A DNA stretch of 64,000 nucleotides from positions 4,526,001-4,590,000 of the forward strand of contig NZ_LT629690.1 of the NCBI RefSeq assembly GCF_900102185.1. Reading direction: 5' to 3'. Both the position numbers and the translations under genes were made by a program. Below, in pieces: positions 10,667-18,968 of the stretch. The stretch is from Terriglobus roseus. Lineage in GTDB: Bacteria > Acidobacteriota > Terriglobia > Terriglobales > Acidobacteriaceae. The first letter of the stretch is position 1. Each line of letters opens with the position of its first letter. Below the pieces are notes generated by a model that was not told the origin of the DNA, did not search any database, and saw nothing but the letters and a program-made list of their open reading frames with translations.

Positions 10667-10851
10667 TCCTGCCCCAAACTAACACGCGATTTGTTTGATG
10701 AGCCAACTTTTAGCTCGCGACAAAGACGGCCGGTTCTGCGGACCTGGCGGTGGGCCACGATCGTCACCGTTGGACGTAAGCGCTTCAGGGGTAAGAGGTT
10801 CTGCGGTTCGGGAAGTTTCGTTGCATCCGAGAGCGTTTTCGGCGACTCAAA

Positions 10852-10885
10852 TGACCGGAGAGTCATTGCGCTGACTATGCAGTCA
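10852..10885. promoter_or_regulatory. Tandem TetR-type operator candidates
   Basis: Two 14-base inverted repeats of the same form, TGACnnnnnnGTCA, at 10852-10865 and 10872-10885, exactly 20 bases apart (about two helical turns). The first extends to AATGAC/GTCATT; the second is TGACT ATGC AGTCA. Their position between the divergent TetR and MFS genes, and overlap with the first possible MFS start codon, suggests repressor binding. This is inference from symmetry and context. Confidence 0.6.
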
Positions 10886-12604
10886 TTACAGGAAGAAGAA
10901 AACGCTTTGCCGCCTGGGGAAGAGTCTCATGGGGCGTCATCGTTGCATCATGCGGAAGAGGTGATGGATCGCGCTGAGACGGCGCTGGCTCCCTCTGCTG
11001 CAGAATTTGAACCGGGTGTGCCGTTGGCGCGTGCACCCGAACCGCGTGTGTTTAATCCGTGGATTATTGCGCTTGTGGTGACGATGGGCACGTTCATGGA
11101 GGTGCTGGATACGTCGATTGCGAACGTGGCGCTGCCGCATATTGCAGGCAGCCTTTCTGCTTCGCAGGATGAGAGCACGTGGGTGCTGACGAGTTACCTG
11201 GTTGCGAATGCGATCATTCTGCCGATCAGCGGATGGATTTCAAGCGTGTTGGGGCGGCGGAATTTCTATCTTGGCTCAGTGATTCTGTTCACGATTTTTT
11301 CTGCGGCGTGCGGCATTGCGCCGACGCTGGGTGCGCTGGTGGTGTTCCGCGTGTTGCAGGGACTTTCCGGTGGTGGTTTGCAGCCGAGTGTGCAGGCGAT
11401 TCTGGCGGATGCGTTTCCTGGCGAGAAGCGCGGTATGGCGATGGCTGTGTATACCGTTGCGATTTTGTGCGCGCCGGTGCTGGGGCCGACGCTGGGCGGA
11501 TGGATTACGGATAACTATTCGTGGCGCTGGATCTTCTACATCAACATCCCGGTGGGTGTTCTTTGCGCCTTCTTCACGCGCATGGTGTTGCATGATCCTC
11601 CGCATCTGACGAAGGCTCGTGAAGCGCGTAAGGGCAAGCCGATACAGATTGATGGCACGGGTCTGGCGCTGGTGAGCATTGGTCTTGCAGCGACGGAGAT
11701 CGTGCTGGATCGCGGACAGGAGCTGGACTGGTTTGGTAACCCGTTCATCCTGTGGAGCACGATCATTGCTGTGGTTGCAGTGGTGGGCGCGATCGTCTGG
11801 GAACTGCATGTGAAGAACCCGGTGGTGAATCTGCGGCTGTTGAAGGAACGCAACTTCCTGTTCTGCTGCGTGATTGTGCTGGGCATGTACACGGCGCTGT
11901 ATGCGACGACATTCCTGCTGCCGCAGTTCATGCAGGAGTTGATGGGGTATGACGCAACGACTGCAGGTATTGCCGTGTCGCCTGCTGGTTTGGTGACGAT
12001 GCTGGAAGTGCCGCTGGTGGGCTGGTTGTTGAGCAAAGGCACAGATGCTCGACGGTTGATTGCTTGCGGCATCATCACGATGACTGCGGGTACTTATTGG
12101 CTATCGCTGGGCAATCTTAATGTGGCGGAGACCAACCTGATCTGGCCGCGTGTGTTGCAGGTGATGGGGCTGGGCATGACGACGGTGCCGTTGTCGACGA
12201 TCATGTTCCGCTTTCTGCCTGCAGATCAGAGCAGCAATGCTGCGGGTATTTATGCGCTGGTGCGTAACGAAGGCGGATCGATTGGCATTGCGCTGTCGAG
12301 TACGTTTCTGCAACGCATGACGCAGGCGCACCAGACGTATCTGAGTGCGGACATTACTTCGTCTTCACCGGGTGTGATGCAGCAAATCAAATCTGCGGGT
12401 GCTGCGATTGGCGGTGCGGCGATGGATAAGACGTATGACGGTATGGCGTTGCTGTATCACCAGGTGCAGCAGCAGGCGCTGTTGCTGGCGTATATGGATC
12501 AGTACCGTTTGTTCGCTTATATCCTGGCGTGTTTGTTGCCGATGGTGCTGTTGTTGAAGCGGCCGCCAAGGGTGGTTGGAAAGATCACGCTGGACGCACA
12601 CTAA
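10877..12604 (+). CDS. DHA2-family MFS drug exporter (EmrB/QacA type)
   Basis: A 575-residue, 14-span proton-driven exporter. Motif D1-like TFMEVLDTSIANVALPHIAGS, motif A region SGWISSVLGRRNFY, motif C GPTLGGWITDNYSWRWIFYINIP (split here for length) and the family-typical long hydrophilic N-terminus are visible. Start is uncertain: the ATG at 10877 sits inside the second operator palindrome and has only a distant GGAG, whereas the in-frame ATG at 10964 (giving 546 residues) has GGAAGAGG just upstream and would leave both palindromes in the promoter. No emrA-like adaptor or outer-membrane factor follows, so it may pair with genes elsewhere or act alone. Confidence 0.92.
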   Translation: MQSLQEEENALPPGEESHGASSLHHAEEVMDRAETALAPSAAEFEPGVPLARAPEPRVFNPWIIALVVTMGTFMEVLDTSIANVALPHIAGSLSASQDESTWVLTSYLVANAIILPISGWISSVLGRRNFYLGSVILFTIFSAACGIAPTLGALVVFRVLQGLSGGGLQPSVQAILADAFPGEKRGMAMAVYTVAILCAPVLGPTLGGWITDNYSWRWIFYINIPVGVLCAFFTRMVLHDPPHLTKAREARKGKPIQIDGTGLALVSIGLAATEIVLDRGQELDWFGNPFILWSTIIAVVAVVGAIVWELHVKNPVVNLRLLKERNFLFCCVIVLGMYTALYATTFLLPQFMQELMGYDATTAGIAVSPAGLVTMLEVPLVGWLLSKGTDARRLIACGIITMTAGTYWLSLGNLNVAETNLIWPRVLQVMGLGMTTVPLSTIMFRFLPADQSSNAAGIYALVRNEGGSIGIALSSTFLQRMTQAHQTYLSADITSSSPGVMQQIKSAGAAIGGAAMDKTYDGMALLYHQVQQQALLLAYMDQYRLFAYILACLLPMVLLLKRPPRVVGKITLDAH

Positions 12605-12645
12605 CCAGACGGCTTGGATGGCGCCATGCCGATCTGTGCACGCAT

Positions 12646-13551
12646 TCACTGCAGAGTAATTGGAGAGGCAGCACTGGGATCCGTGCTGGTTGGCAGGGGC
12701 ACGGGACGTCCATCACAATCGACCTCGTTCGATTCAACATGGAAGTGGGTCAATTCCGCCAGGCCGAAGCTCGTGGTGATAGCCACGTCAGCAGCGTCTC
12801 TGCCGAAAGCCATCGGGATGCGGCCGAGTCGAGGCGTGTGGTGCCGTGCGTCCATGTTCCACCACTGGCCAGCAAGCCAAACCTGATACCACGCCGAAAA
12901 ATCGCCGGGGCCCGCATAGGGGACGCGAATATCTCCCAGATAACCCGTGACATAGCGGGCGGGAATGTTTAGCGCACGAGTGAGCGTAATTGCCAGGTGC
13001 TGAAAATCGCGACAGACCCCGACGCGCTCCGTGAACACGTCCATCGCTGTTTTGGTCGATCGCGCCGCTTTGTAGTTGAAAGCGACCTTGTCATGTACCC
13101 AGTCGCGGATTATGGCTGCTCGCTCCCAACCGGGCTTGGTACTACCGAAAAGTTCGGCGGCAATAGCCCCGAATTCGTCGACCTGACAATAGCGGCTGGC
13201 GAGCAGGAACTGCAGCGCTTCGTCTGGAAGGTCTTCGATCGGTATCTGTGCAAGTCCCTCTCCCTGCGGATCGGGTGTTTCGGAGGCTTCCATTACATTG
13301 GACCCAGAAAGACGGACTGCTCCTTCTGGAGCGACGAAACGTGAACATCGATTTCCGAAACTGTCGATGTACTGTGATACCTGCAGCGGGATTGGTTCCA
13401 GCCGTTCCTCCACTGCAACAATGTGTTCGACCGTGAGGGTGTCAGCGGATAGAAGTCTGCTCTCCACGGACGGGTGGACGTGTAATACGGCAACGATCGG
13501 GGTCTGTTTCGGAATGTGAAACTGGATATCAAATTCGGACTTGATCTTCAT
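12646..13551 (-). CDS. Transglutaminase-like (cysteine protease fold) protein
   Basis: A 301-residue protein with an N-terminal beta domain (the bacterial transglutaminase-like N region) and a transglutaminase core. The catalytic Cys180 lies in GVCRDFQHLAITLTRALNIP. At the position where the superfamily usually has HAW (catalytic His) the sequence is DFSAWYQVWL, Ser replacing His, followed by WNMDARH with the usual Asp. A Ser here may be normal for this clade. The start at 13551 (MKIKSEFDIQF) is taken because the domain begins there. There is no signal peptide. Probably a peptidase or amide-modifying enzyme; substrate unknown. Confidence 0.85.
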   Translation of the reverse strand: MKIKSEFDIQFHIPKQTPIVAVLHVHPSVESRLLSADTLTVEHIVAVEERLEPIPLQVSQYIDSFGNRCSRFVAPEGAVRLSGSNVMEASETPDPQGEGLAQIPIEDLPDEALQFLLASRYCQVDEFGAIAAELFGSTKPGWERAAIIRDWVHDKVAFNYKAARSTKTAMDVFTERVGVCRDFQHLAITLTRALNIPARYVTGYLGDIRVPYAGPGDFSAWYQVWLAGQWWNMDARHHTPRLGRIPMAFGRDAADVAITTSFGLAELTHFHVESNEVDCDGRPVPLPTSTDPSAASPITLQ

Positions 13552-13693
13552 TTGGATTTTTCGTGGAAGGGACGGCCTCCCCTCGACTCTCAAGAGATTT
13601 CATCGGCGCACATCAGCGGTGGTTTGATGCGCTGTTGGACGATCGCGGTTTCCCTTTGAGGAGATCGGCCCCAGTCCGTCGCGCACTAAAGCT

Positions 13694-13723
13694 AAGGCCC
13701 GCCCAAATGGAGCGGGCCTTTTG
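13694..13723. terminator. Intrinsic terminator with no obvious upstream gene
   Basis: Stem arms AAGGCCCGC and GCGGGCCTT around a 9-base loop, then TTTTGC on the plus strand. It lies 143 bases upstream of the start of the minus-strand transglutaminase-like gene and about 70 bases before the plus-strand beta-lactamase gene. It may end a short plus-strand RNA from 13552-13690 or insulate the two genes. Confidence 0.65.
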
Positions 13724-13792
13724 CATTGTTCACAGAGGTCGCATCTGCGTTGCTAACAGGCCATAGGCACAAAGACTGCCTATGCTGGTTGG

Positions 13793-14701
13793 ATGAAGCG
13801 GCGGAATCTTTTTGCGTGTCTGATGCTGTTAGCGGTGAGCGTTTGTGTGGGGCTGCGGGCGCAGGTGAAGGCGATCTGGACTACGCCTCTTGCTCCATTT
13901 CGTATTGCAGACAACTTGTATTACGTGGGTAGTCAGGATTTGGCTGCTTATCTGGTGACCACGCCGGAGGGCAACATCCTGATCAATGCGAATCTGCCCT
14001 CGTCGCCGGTGCAGATTCGGGCGAGTGTGGAGCAGCTTGGGTTCCGCTGGAAAGATACGAAGGTTCTGCTGGTGGGGCAGGCGCACATGGACCATGCGGG
14101 TGGTGCGGCGCAGATTGAGCGCGAGACCGGCGCGAAGCTGAAGGTGATGGAGTATGACGCCGAGGTGATGCAGGCCGGTGGCGCGAATGATTTCCTGATG
14201 GGGACAGGATCGGTGCAGAACTATCCGCCGGCGCGTGTGGACACGGTGCTGCATGATGGCGATACGGTTTCGCTGGGTGGCGTGGTGCTGACGGCGCATC
14301 GCACCGGCGGCCATACGCGCGGCTGTACGACGTGGACGATGCGTGTGCATTTGCCGGGTGAGCCTGCGGGGAAACAGCGCGATGTGGTGATTGTGGGCGG
14401 CTATACGCAGTGGTCGGATTATCGGCTGGTGCCTTTGCATGCGAAGGCGGCTTCGTATCCGGGTATTGCAGAGGATTTTCAACACACGTTTGACACGCTG
14501 CGGAAGCTGCCTTGCGATGTGTTCCTCGCGGATCACGGCGAGCACTTTGGAATGTTGGCGAAGGTGAACCGCATGGCAAAGGAAGGCGATGCGGTATGGA
14601 TTGATCCGGCTGGATATCGCGCTGTGATTGATGCGGGTGAGAAGAGTTTTCATCAAGCGCTTGCGGAGCAGCAGAGGGCTGCTGCATCCGCTGCGCGTTA
14701 A
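13793..14701 (+). CDS. Subclass B3 metallo-beta-lactamase, Gln variant
   Basis: A 302-residue periplasmic metallohydrolase with signal peptide (cut near LRAQ, residue 24). The B3 metal motif HxHxDH appears as QAHMDH: Gln96, His98, Asp100, His101, followed by AGG; the next ligand is His174 in GGHTRGC and the last is His248 in ADHGEHF. In B3 numbering this is Gln116 in place of His116, as in GOB-type enzymes. Overall layout (SQDLAAYLV, GNILINANLP) matches B3 lactamases. It would hydrolyse beta-lactams, possibly with altered zinc-1 site, or have another hydrolytic role. Single gene. Confidence 0.93.
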   Translation: MKRRNLFACLMLLAVSVCVGLRAQVKAIWTTPLAPFRIADNLYYVGSQDLAAYLVTTPEGNILINANLPSSPVQIRASVEQLGFRWKDTKVLLVGQAHMDHAGGAAQIERETGAKLKVMEYDAEVMQAGGANDFLMGTGSVQNYPPARVDTVLHDGDTVSLGGVVLTAHRTGGHTRGCTTWTMRVHLPGEPAGKQRDVVIVGGYTQWSDYRLVPLHAKAASYPGIAEDFQHTFDTLRKLPCDVFLADHGEHFGMLAKVNRMAKEGDAVWIDPAGYRAVIDAGEKSFHQALAEQQRAAASAAR

Positions 14702-14709
14702 TGCCAACG

Positions 14710-16014
14710 CTAGTGCGGCGTTTGCGGTGGATGCAGGTGGTTGAGCAGGTCCTTGTCGATTTTGAGAGCGATGCCTGAGTTGCGGTCGGCGACTTCTGTA
14801 ACGCGATAGTGTGCGGCTACCCCGAGTAGCTGGCCGAGTTCGCTGGGATTGAGCTGATATTTGTTGGCGAGCCAGCCTGCCATGTTGCTGGTGGCGTCTT
14901 TGATGGCGTCGTCGAGGTAGCCGGAGTAGCCGAGGGCGATGATCTGCGTTGGTGTTTCGATGCGGGGGAAGCCGGTTCTTTGATTCTGGATGAGGTCGAC
15001 GGTGACGGTGACATCCATGGATGTTTCGAGCGCGTTGCCGTTGAGTTCACCGTCGCCTTGCAGCGCGTGGCCGTCGCCAAAGTAAAGCAGCGCGCCGGGG
15101 TTGATGACGGGCAGATAGACGGTGGCGCCTTCGGCGATTTCATTGAAGTCCATGTTGCCGCCGTAGTAACCGGAGTCGCCGGTGGGGGGCGGAGCATCGC
15201 TGGGACCGACGGCTACGGCGACGCAGCCGAGCATGGGATGCAACGGGACATTGAGATCTTTCAACACGGCGCTGCCGGAGTCGGGCGATGCCGTCATGTG
15301 TACGCGGTCGAGCTTCCATTTAATGCTGCTGTGGTTGTCGCGTGTACGGATGGCAAGAGATGGTGAGAGCGCGGACTGCACGAGGTCGTCGTTTGAACCG
15401 GCGGTGTCGCGTGTGAGACGCAGCTTTTGGATGTGGACGGCGATGGTGTCACCAGGCTGTGCGCCTTCAATGTAGAACGGGCCGGTTTGCGGATTGCCGC
15501 CGGCGATGCGCTTGATGTCGTTCTCGTCGTTGCCGCCTGCGTCGACCGTGGTGGTGTGGATGGTGTCGCCGGAGTTGATGTGCAGCACGGGTTTGTTGAG
15601 TGCTGAGTATTGGCGGTAGTAGGTGGTGGGTTTGAACTCGTGCGTTTTGGGCGTGGTTTGGGGCAGCGGCTTCACGAGCGTGGCTGTGAAGGGGCAGACG
15701 AGGGGCGATGCGATTTCGCCGAAGGTGACTGTGCCGGTGAGGGCGTCGTGGTCCTGATGCGCGTCGACGATGACGTGGTTGCCGTTTTCAGTGCCTTCGA
15801 CTTTGAGGTGGCCGCCGGTGTTGGTACCGGTGAGGTGGGTGCCGTTGTATGTGCCGGTGACGTGTGCGGCGTCGTGCTGGTCGAGGTCCAGGCGGTAGTA
15901 GCGTGTGGCGCCGTAGAAGTCGGCGGTGAGCTGCCAGCGTTCGTTGGTGGCGGATTGTTGTTGAGCAGGCGCCAGCGTGGCGGTGAGCAGGAGTAATGGC
16001 AGCAGATGCTTCAT
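14710..16014 (-). CDS. Secreted acetamidase/formamidase-family protein
   Basis: A 434-residue protein with a clear signal peptide (MKHLLPLLLLTATLAPA). Residues about 20-115 form an extra beta-rich, His/Thr/Gly-rich N-terminal domain with TGTYNGTHLTGTNTGGH-like repeats. The rest matches the FmdA/AmdA fold: VLHINSGDTI, GPFYIEGAQPGDTIAVHI, HPMLGCVAVA and GGNMDFNEIAEGATVYLPV. The family hydrolyses short amides such as formamide to the acid and ammonia, usually in the cytoplasm; export here suggests periplasmic amide scavenging. Convergent with the lactamase, 8 bases apart. Confidence 0.88.
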   Translation of the reverse strand: MKHLLPLLLLTATLAPAQQQSATNERWQLTADFYGATRYYRLDLDQHDAAHVTGTYNGTHLTGTNTGGHLKVEGTENGNHVIVDAHQDHDALTGTVTFGEIASPLVCPFTATLVKPLPQTTPKTHEFKPTTYYRQYSALNKPVLHINSGDTIHTTTVDAGGNDENDIKRIAGGNPQTGPFYIEGAQPGDTIAVHIQKLRLTRDTAGSNDDLVQSALSPSLAIRTRDNHSSIKWKLDRVHMTASPDSGSAVLKDLNVPLHPMLGCVAVAVGPSDAPPPTGDSGYYGGNMDFNEIAEGATVYLPVINPGALLYFGDGHALQGDGELNGNALETSMDVTVTVDLIQNQRTGFPRIETPTQIIALGYSGYLDDAIKDATSNMAGWLANKYQLNPSELGQLLGVAAHYRVTEVADRNSGIALKIDKDLLNHLHPPQTPH

Positions 16015-16204
16015 GGCAAGAGACGCCTTTCACAGTTGATTGCTACAGGGACATACGCGCTGCGACCCGACGGCGAATGCAAGCATTGTAGGAATCTGAT
16101 GCCACGCTTGCCGCGTGCTGGCGCGATTCGCCTGATCCTTGTGCATTGCGCGGGGGCGGTCTGGCTTCGTACACTGGCCTGCACACAGGAGAACCACGCG
16201 AATC

Positions 16205-17005
16205 ATGTCGTTCATGCGCAATGTTGCACTCGTTACCGCGACCACTTTGGTGGTCAGTACTGCTTTGTTGGCTCAGGCGGCTGCCGCACCTGCTGAGGCA
16301 CCCAAACCGATTGATGCGGTGTTGGTGAAGGACCCTTCGACGCTGACGCCGAATGAAATTTCAGGCTTGCAGAAGAAGCTGGCGGATTATGCGAACCTGG
16401 CTCGCTATGCGAGTGCGAATGCCGCGTTGGGACCGGCGGAACCGAAGCGCGTGGTGTTTTTTGGCGACAGCATTACGGATGCGTGGGGCAATGCGGCGCT
16501 GAACAAGCCGACATTCTTTCCGGGCAAGCCGTATCTGGATCGCGGCATTGGTGGGCAGACGACTCCGCAGATGTTGATCCGTTTTCAGCAGGATGTGGTG
16601 GCTCTGAAGCCTGCGGCGGTGCTGATCCTGGCCGGAACGAATGACATTGCTGGAAATACAGGTATTGAGTCGCTGGAGCATGTGCAGGACAATTTCCGTT
16701 CGATGGCGGCGATTGCGGATGCGAACCACATCAAGCTGATCCTGGCGAGTGTGCTGCCGGTGGACGATTATCCGTGGCGTCGTGGTCTGCAGCCTGCCGA
16801 GAAAATCCGCACGATGAACGCATGGATGCAGCAGTTCTGCAAGGATCACGGCTACACGTATCTGGATTACTATTCGGCGCTGACGTCGCCGACGGGCGGC
16901 ATGAAGCCGGACCTGGCGAAGGATGGGGTGCACCCCACGCCTGCGGGATATGCGATTATGCAGCCGCTGGCACAGGCGGCGATCGACAAGACGATCGGCA
17001 AGTAA
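16205..17005 (+). CDS. SGNH/GDSL-family lipase/esterase, secreted
   Basis: A 266-residue hydrolase with signal peptide (MSFMRNVALVTATTLVVSTA, cut after AQAAA). SGNH blocks are all present: block I FFGDSITDAW with the nucleophile Ser, block II RGIGGQTTPQM, block III LAGTNDI, and block V KDGVHPTPAGY with Asp and His. Such enzymes often deacylate acetylated oligosaccharides (GH-associated acetylesterases) or lipids. AGGAGA lies 12 bases before the ATG at 16205; an upstream frame extension to 16139 has no signal peptide and is not used. Followed by a sugar isomerase-like gene, a plausible functional partner. Confidence 0.92.
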   Translation: MSFMRNVALVTATTLVVSTALLAQAAAAPAEAPKPIDAVLVKDPSTLTPNEISGLQKKLADYANLARYASANAALGPAEPKRVVFFGDSITDAWGNAALNKPTFFPGKPYLDRGIGGQTTPQMLIRFQQDVVALKPAAVLILAGTNDIAGNTGIESLEHVQDNFRSMAAIADANHIKLILASVLPVDDYPWRRGLQPAEKIRTMNAWMQQFCKDHGYTYLDYYSALTSPTGGMKPDLAKDGVHPTPAGYAIMQPLAQAAIDKTIGK

Positions 17006-17078
17006 ATCGAACAAGGTGAGGCGGGGGAACCTTCAATGGTTCCCCCGTATGCTTTGCGGCCTGCTATGGTCAGGGGTG

Positions 17079-17924
17079 ATGAAGCGGTCAATTAGTACGC
17101 ATGTTTTTCTGCAACAACGGCTGCACGCGGGCCTGCTGGATGCAATGGTGGCGGCGGGTGCGCAGTCGATTGAGCTATTTGCGGCTCGGCACCATTTTGA
17201 TTACACCGATCGCGCGGAAGTGAAGGAACTGGCGAAGTGGTTCCGCAGCCATGATTGCCGCGCGACGTTGCACCAACCCATCTTCGAAACACGGGCTTCC
17301 GACTGGAGCCGCCATGTTCCAGCGACCATCAACCTGATTGATGTGGAGAAGTCGCGCCGCATTGATGCGATGGATGAGGTGAAGCGCGCGCTGGAAGCAG
17401 CGGAGCAGATCGATATTGACAGCATTGTGCTGCACCTGGGCACGGCGAACGATACGTGGAGCGAGCGATCGCTGGACCTGTCGATGACTGCGGTGGAACA
17501 CATTAAGGCATTTGCGCATCCGCTGGGTGTGAAGACGCTGGTGGAGACGTTGCACAACGACGTGACCACGCCGGAACACCTGATGGACATGCTGCGCATT
17601 GCGCACCTGGATACCGTGAATGTGTGCCTGGATATTGGGCATGTGAATCTTCACGATATGGGCGGCGTGCAGAATGCGTTTGCTGTTTTGGGCAATCGCA
17701 TCCGCGAAATTCACCTGCATGACAACCACGGTGAGAAGGATGAACACCTGTGGCCGGGCGATGGCACCGTGGACTGGGATGTCGTGCGCAAGGGCATTAC
17801 AGGGCTGAAGCATGAGCCGGTGGGAACACTGGAGATTGCGTACGAGCCCGAGATTGATGCGAAGGCGATGAGCGCGAAGGCCGCAAAGGCGTTTGCGATG
17901 TTGGAAGAGCCTGTCCGAAATTAA
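17079..17924 (+). CDS. Sugar phosphate isomerase/epimerase family TIM barrel (AP endonuclease 2-like)
   Basis: A 281-residue soluble TIM-barrel protein. Visible family features are SIELFAARHHFDYTD near the first strands, ADSIVLH-like DIDSIVLHLG, LVETLHND carrying a metal-ligand Glu, VCLDIGHVNLH with Asp/His, and IREIHLHDNHGEKDEHLWPGDGT (in part) with His/Asp. These supply the divalent-metal site of xylose-isomerase-like barrels. The ATG at 17079 has AGGGGTG in front. Substrate unknown; a role in sugar breakdown or myo-inositol-type metabolism is typical. Ends just before a strong terminator. Confidence 0.88.
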   Translation: MKRSISTHVFLQQRLHAGLLDAMVAAGAQSIELFAARHHFDYTDRAEVKELAKWFRSHDCRATLHQPIFETRASDWSRHVPATINLIDVEKSRRIDAMDEVKRALEAAEQIDIDSIVLHLGTANDTWSERSLDLSMTAVEHIKAFAHPLGVKTLVETLHNDVTTPEHLMDMLRIAHLDTVNVCLDIGHVNLHDMGGVQNAFAVLGNRIREIHLHDNHGEKDEHLWPGDGTVDWDVVRKGITGLKHEPVGTLEIAYEPEIDAKAMSAKAAKAFAMLEEPVRN

Positions 17925-17935
17925 AAGTTCCTTGG

Positions 17936-17976
17936 AAAAGTAAAAGGCCGGATGCCGGCCTTTTACTTTCTTTTTT
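17936..17976. terminator. Bidirectional intrinsic terminator
   Basis: Near-perfect hairpin: arms AAAAGGCCGG and CCGGCCTTTT around ATG at 17942-17964, extended by GAAAAGT/ACTTTC and followed by TTTTTT on the plus strand. It separates the convergent isomerase-like gene (+) and the qorB-like gene (-). Its stem shares the core GTAAAAGGCCGG with the terminator at 19379-19417. Confidence 0.9.
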
Positions 17977-17999
17977 CATTTTGAGCGCTACCTGCTGCA

Positions 18000-18872
18000 T
18001 CAGTGGGTGCTGTTGGTGACAGGTGCTTTCAGCGCTGCGGCGATTGTGTCCGCGAGAGGTGCTGTGGGACGGCCGATCAGACGGCTTAGCGTGTGCGACT
18101 CGTCGTCGAGAGCGCCGTTTGCGGCTTTTGCTTCGGCGTCGGCCAGGATTGTTGCGAGAGCGGGCGGCAGGAAGGTGGCGAGGATCTTCTCGTATTCCTG
18201 CTCCGGCAGGTCGTGATAGCCAATGGTCTTGCCGGTTTGTTTGCTGACTTCTGCGGCGAACTCAGCGCGGGTGAATGCTATGTCGCCTGCTAATTCATAC
18301 ACTTTATTTTCATGGCCTTCGCCGGTGAGTACGGCTACGGCAGCTGCTGCGTATTCTGCGCGGGTTGCGGCGGCTAGTCGGCCATTTTTTGTTGCTCCGA
18401 TGAATGCTCCCTGCTGAAGCGCGGGGCCGATGCCGGGGGTGAAGTTTTCTGTGTACCAGCCGTTGCGCAGGAAGGCGAAGGGGATGCCGCTCGCCTGAAG
18501 GTACTTCTCCGTGGCCAGATGTTCTTCTGCGAGCAGAAGGCCGCCGGTGTCCGCATGCAGGAGGCTGGTGTAGGCGATGAGGCGAACTCCGGCGCGCTTT
18601 GCTGCGTCGACCACAGCTTGATGCTGCGCTATGCGCTGACCGAGTTCATTGCCGGAGATGAGCAGAAGTTCTGTTACGCCAGCAAAGGCCGCGTCGAGCG
18701 TTTCCGGGCGCCCGTAGTCGGCTTCGCGGACCTGAACGCCTTTGTCTGCAAATGCTTTCGCTTTGGATGGCGTGCGAACGGCCGCAACGATCTGGTTTGC
18801 AGGGACTTTCTGAAGCAGACCCTCTACGACAAGTGTTCCAAGGTGGCCGTTGGCTCCGGTAACAGCAATCAT
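18000..18872 (-). CDS. NAD(P)H:quinone oxidoreductase / NmrA-like SDR (QorB type)
   Basis: A 290-residue atypical SDR starting MIAVTGANGHLGTLVVEGLL with the GxxGxLG nucleotide motif. AYTSLLHAD, AEEHLATEKYLQASGIPFAFLRNGWYTEN (partly quoted) and the C-terminal DLPEQEYEKIL are typical of E. coli QorB/YtfG, which reduces quinones with NADPH. The divergent neighbour is an HxlR-family regulator, the same pairing as E. coli qorB with ytfH and actinobacterial qorA with qorR, which supports control by electrophile or quinone stress. Confidence 0.9.
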   Translation of the reverse strand: MIAVTGANGHLGTLVVEGLLQKVPANQIVAAVRTPSKAKAFADKGVQVREADYGRPETLDAAFAGVTELLLISGNELGQRIAQHQAVVDAAKRAGVRLIAYTSLLHADTGGLLLAEEHLATEKYLQASGIPFAFLRNGWYTENFTPGIGPALQQGAFIGATKNGRLAAATRAEYAAAAVAVLTGEGHENKVYELAGDIAFTRAEFAAEVSKQTGKTIGYHDLPEQEYEKILATFLPPALATILADAEAKAANGALDDESHTLSRLIGRPTAPLADTIAAALKAPVTNSTH

Positions 18873-18925
18873 TATGTTTCTCCCTTCCGCCGTGGCGGAG
18901 TGTATGAGACAAGCGTATGCCTAGT

Positions 18926-18962
18926 AGCTTACTTGTAGTAAGTACATACCTATAGGTAAGCT
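18926..18962. promoter_or_regulatory. Palindrome-rich divergent promoter, likely HxlR operator
   Basis: Within 37 bases between the divergent starts there are three nested symmetries: TTACT TGT AGTAA at 18929-18941, the perfect 12-base palindrome TACCTATAGGTA at 18947-18958, and outer arms AGCTTAC (18926-18932) and GTAAGCT (18956-18962). The TATAGG inside the second palindrome could be a -10 element for the plus gene. Best explained as autoregulatory binding of the HxlR protein. Confidence 0.6.
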
Positions 18963-18968
18963 GTATGC

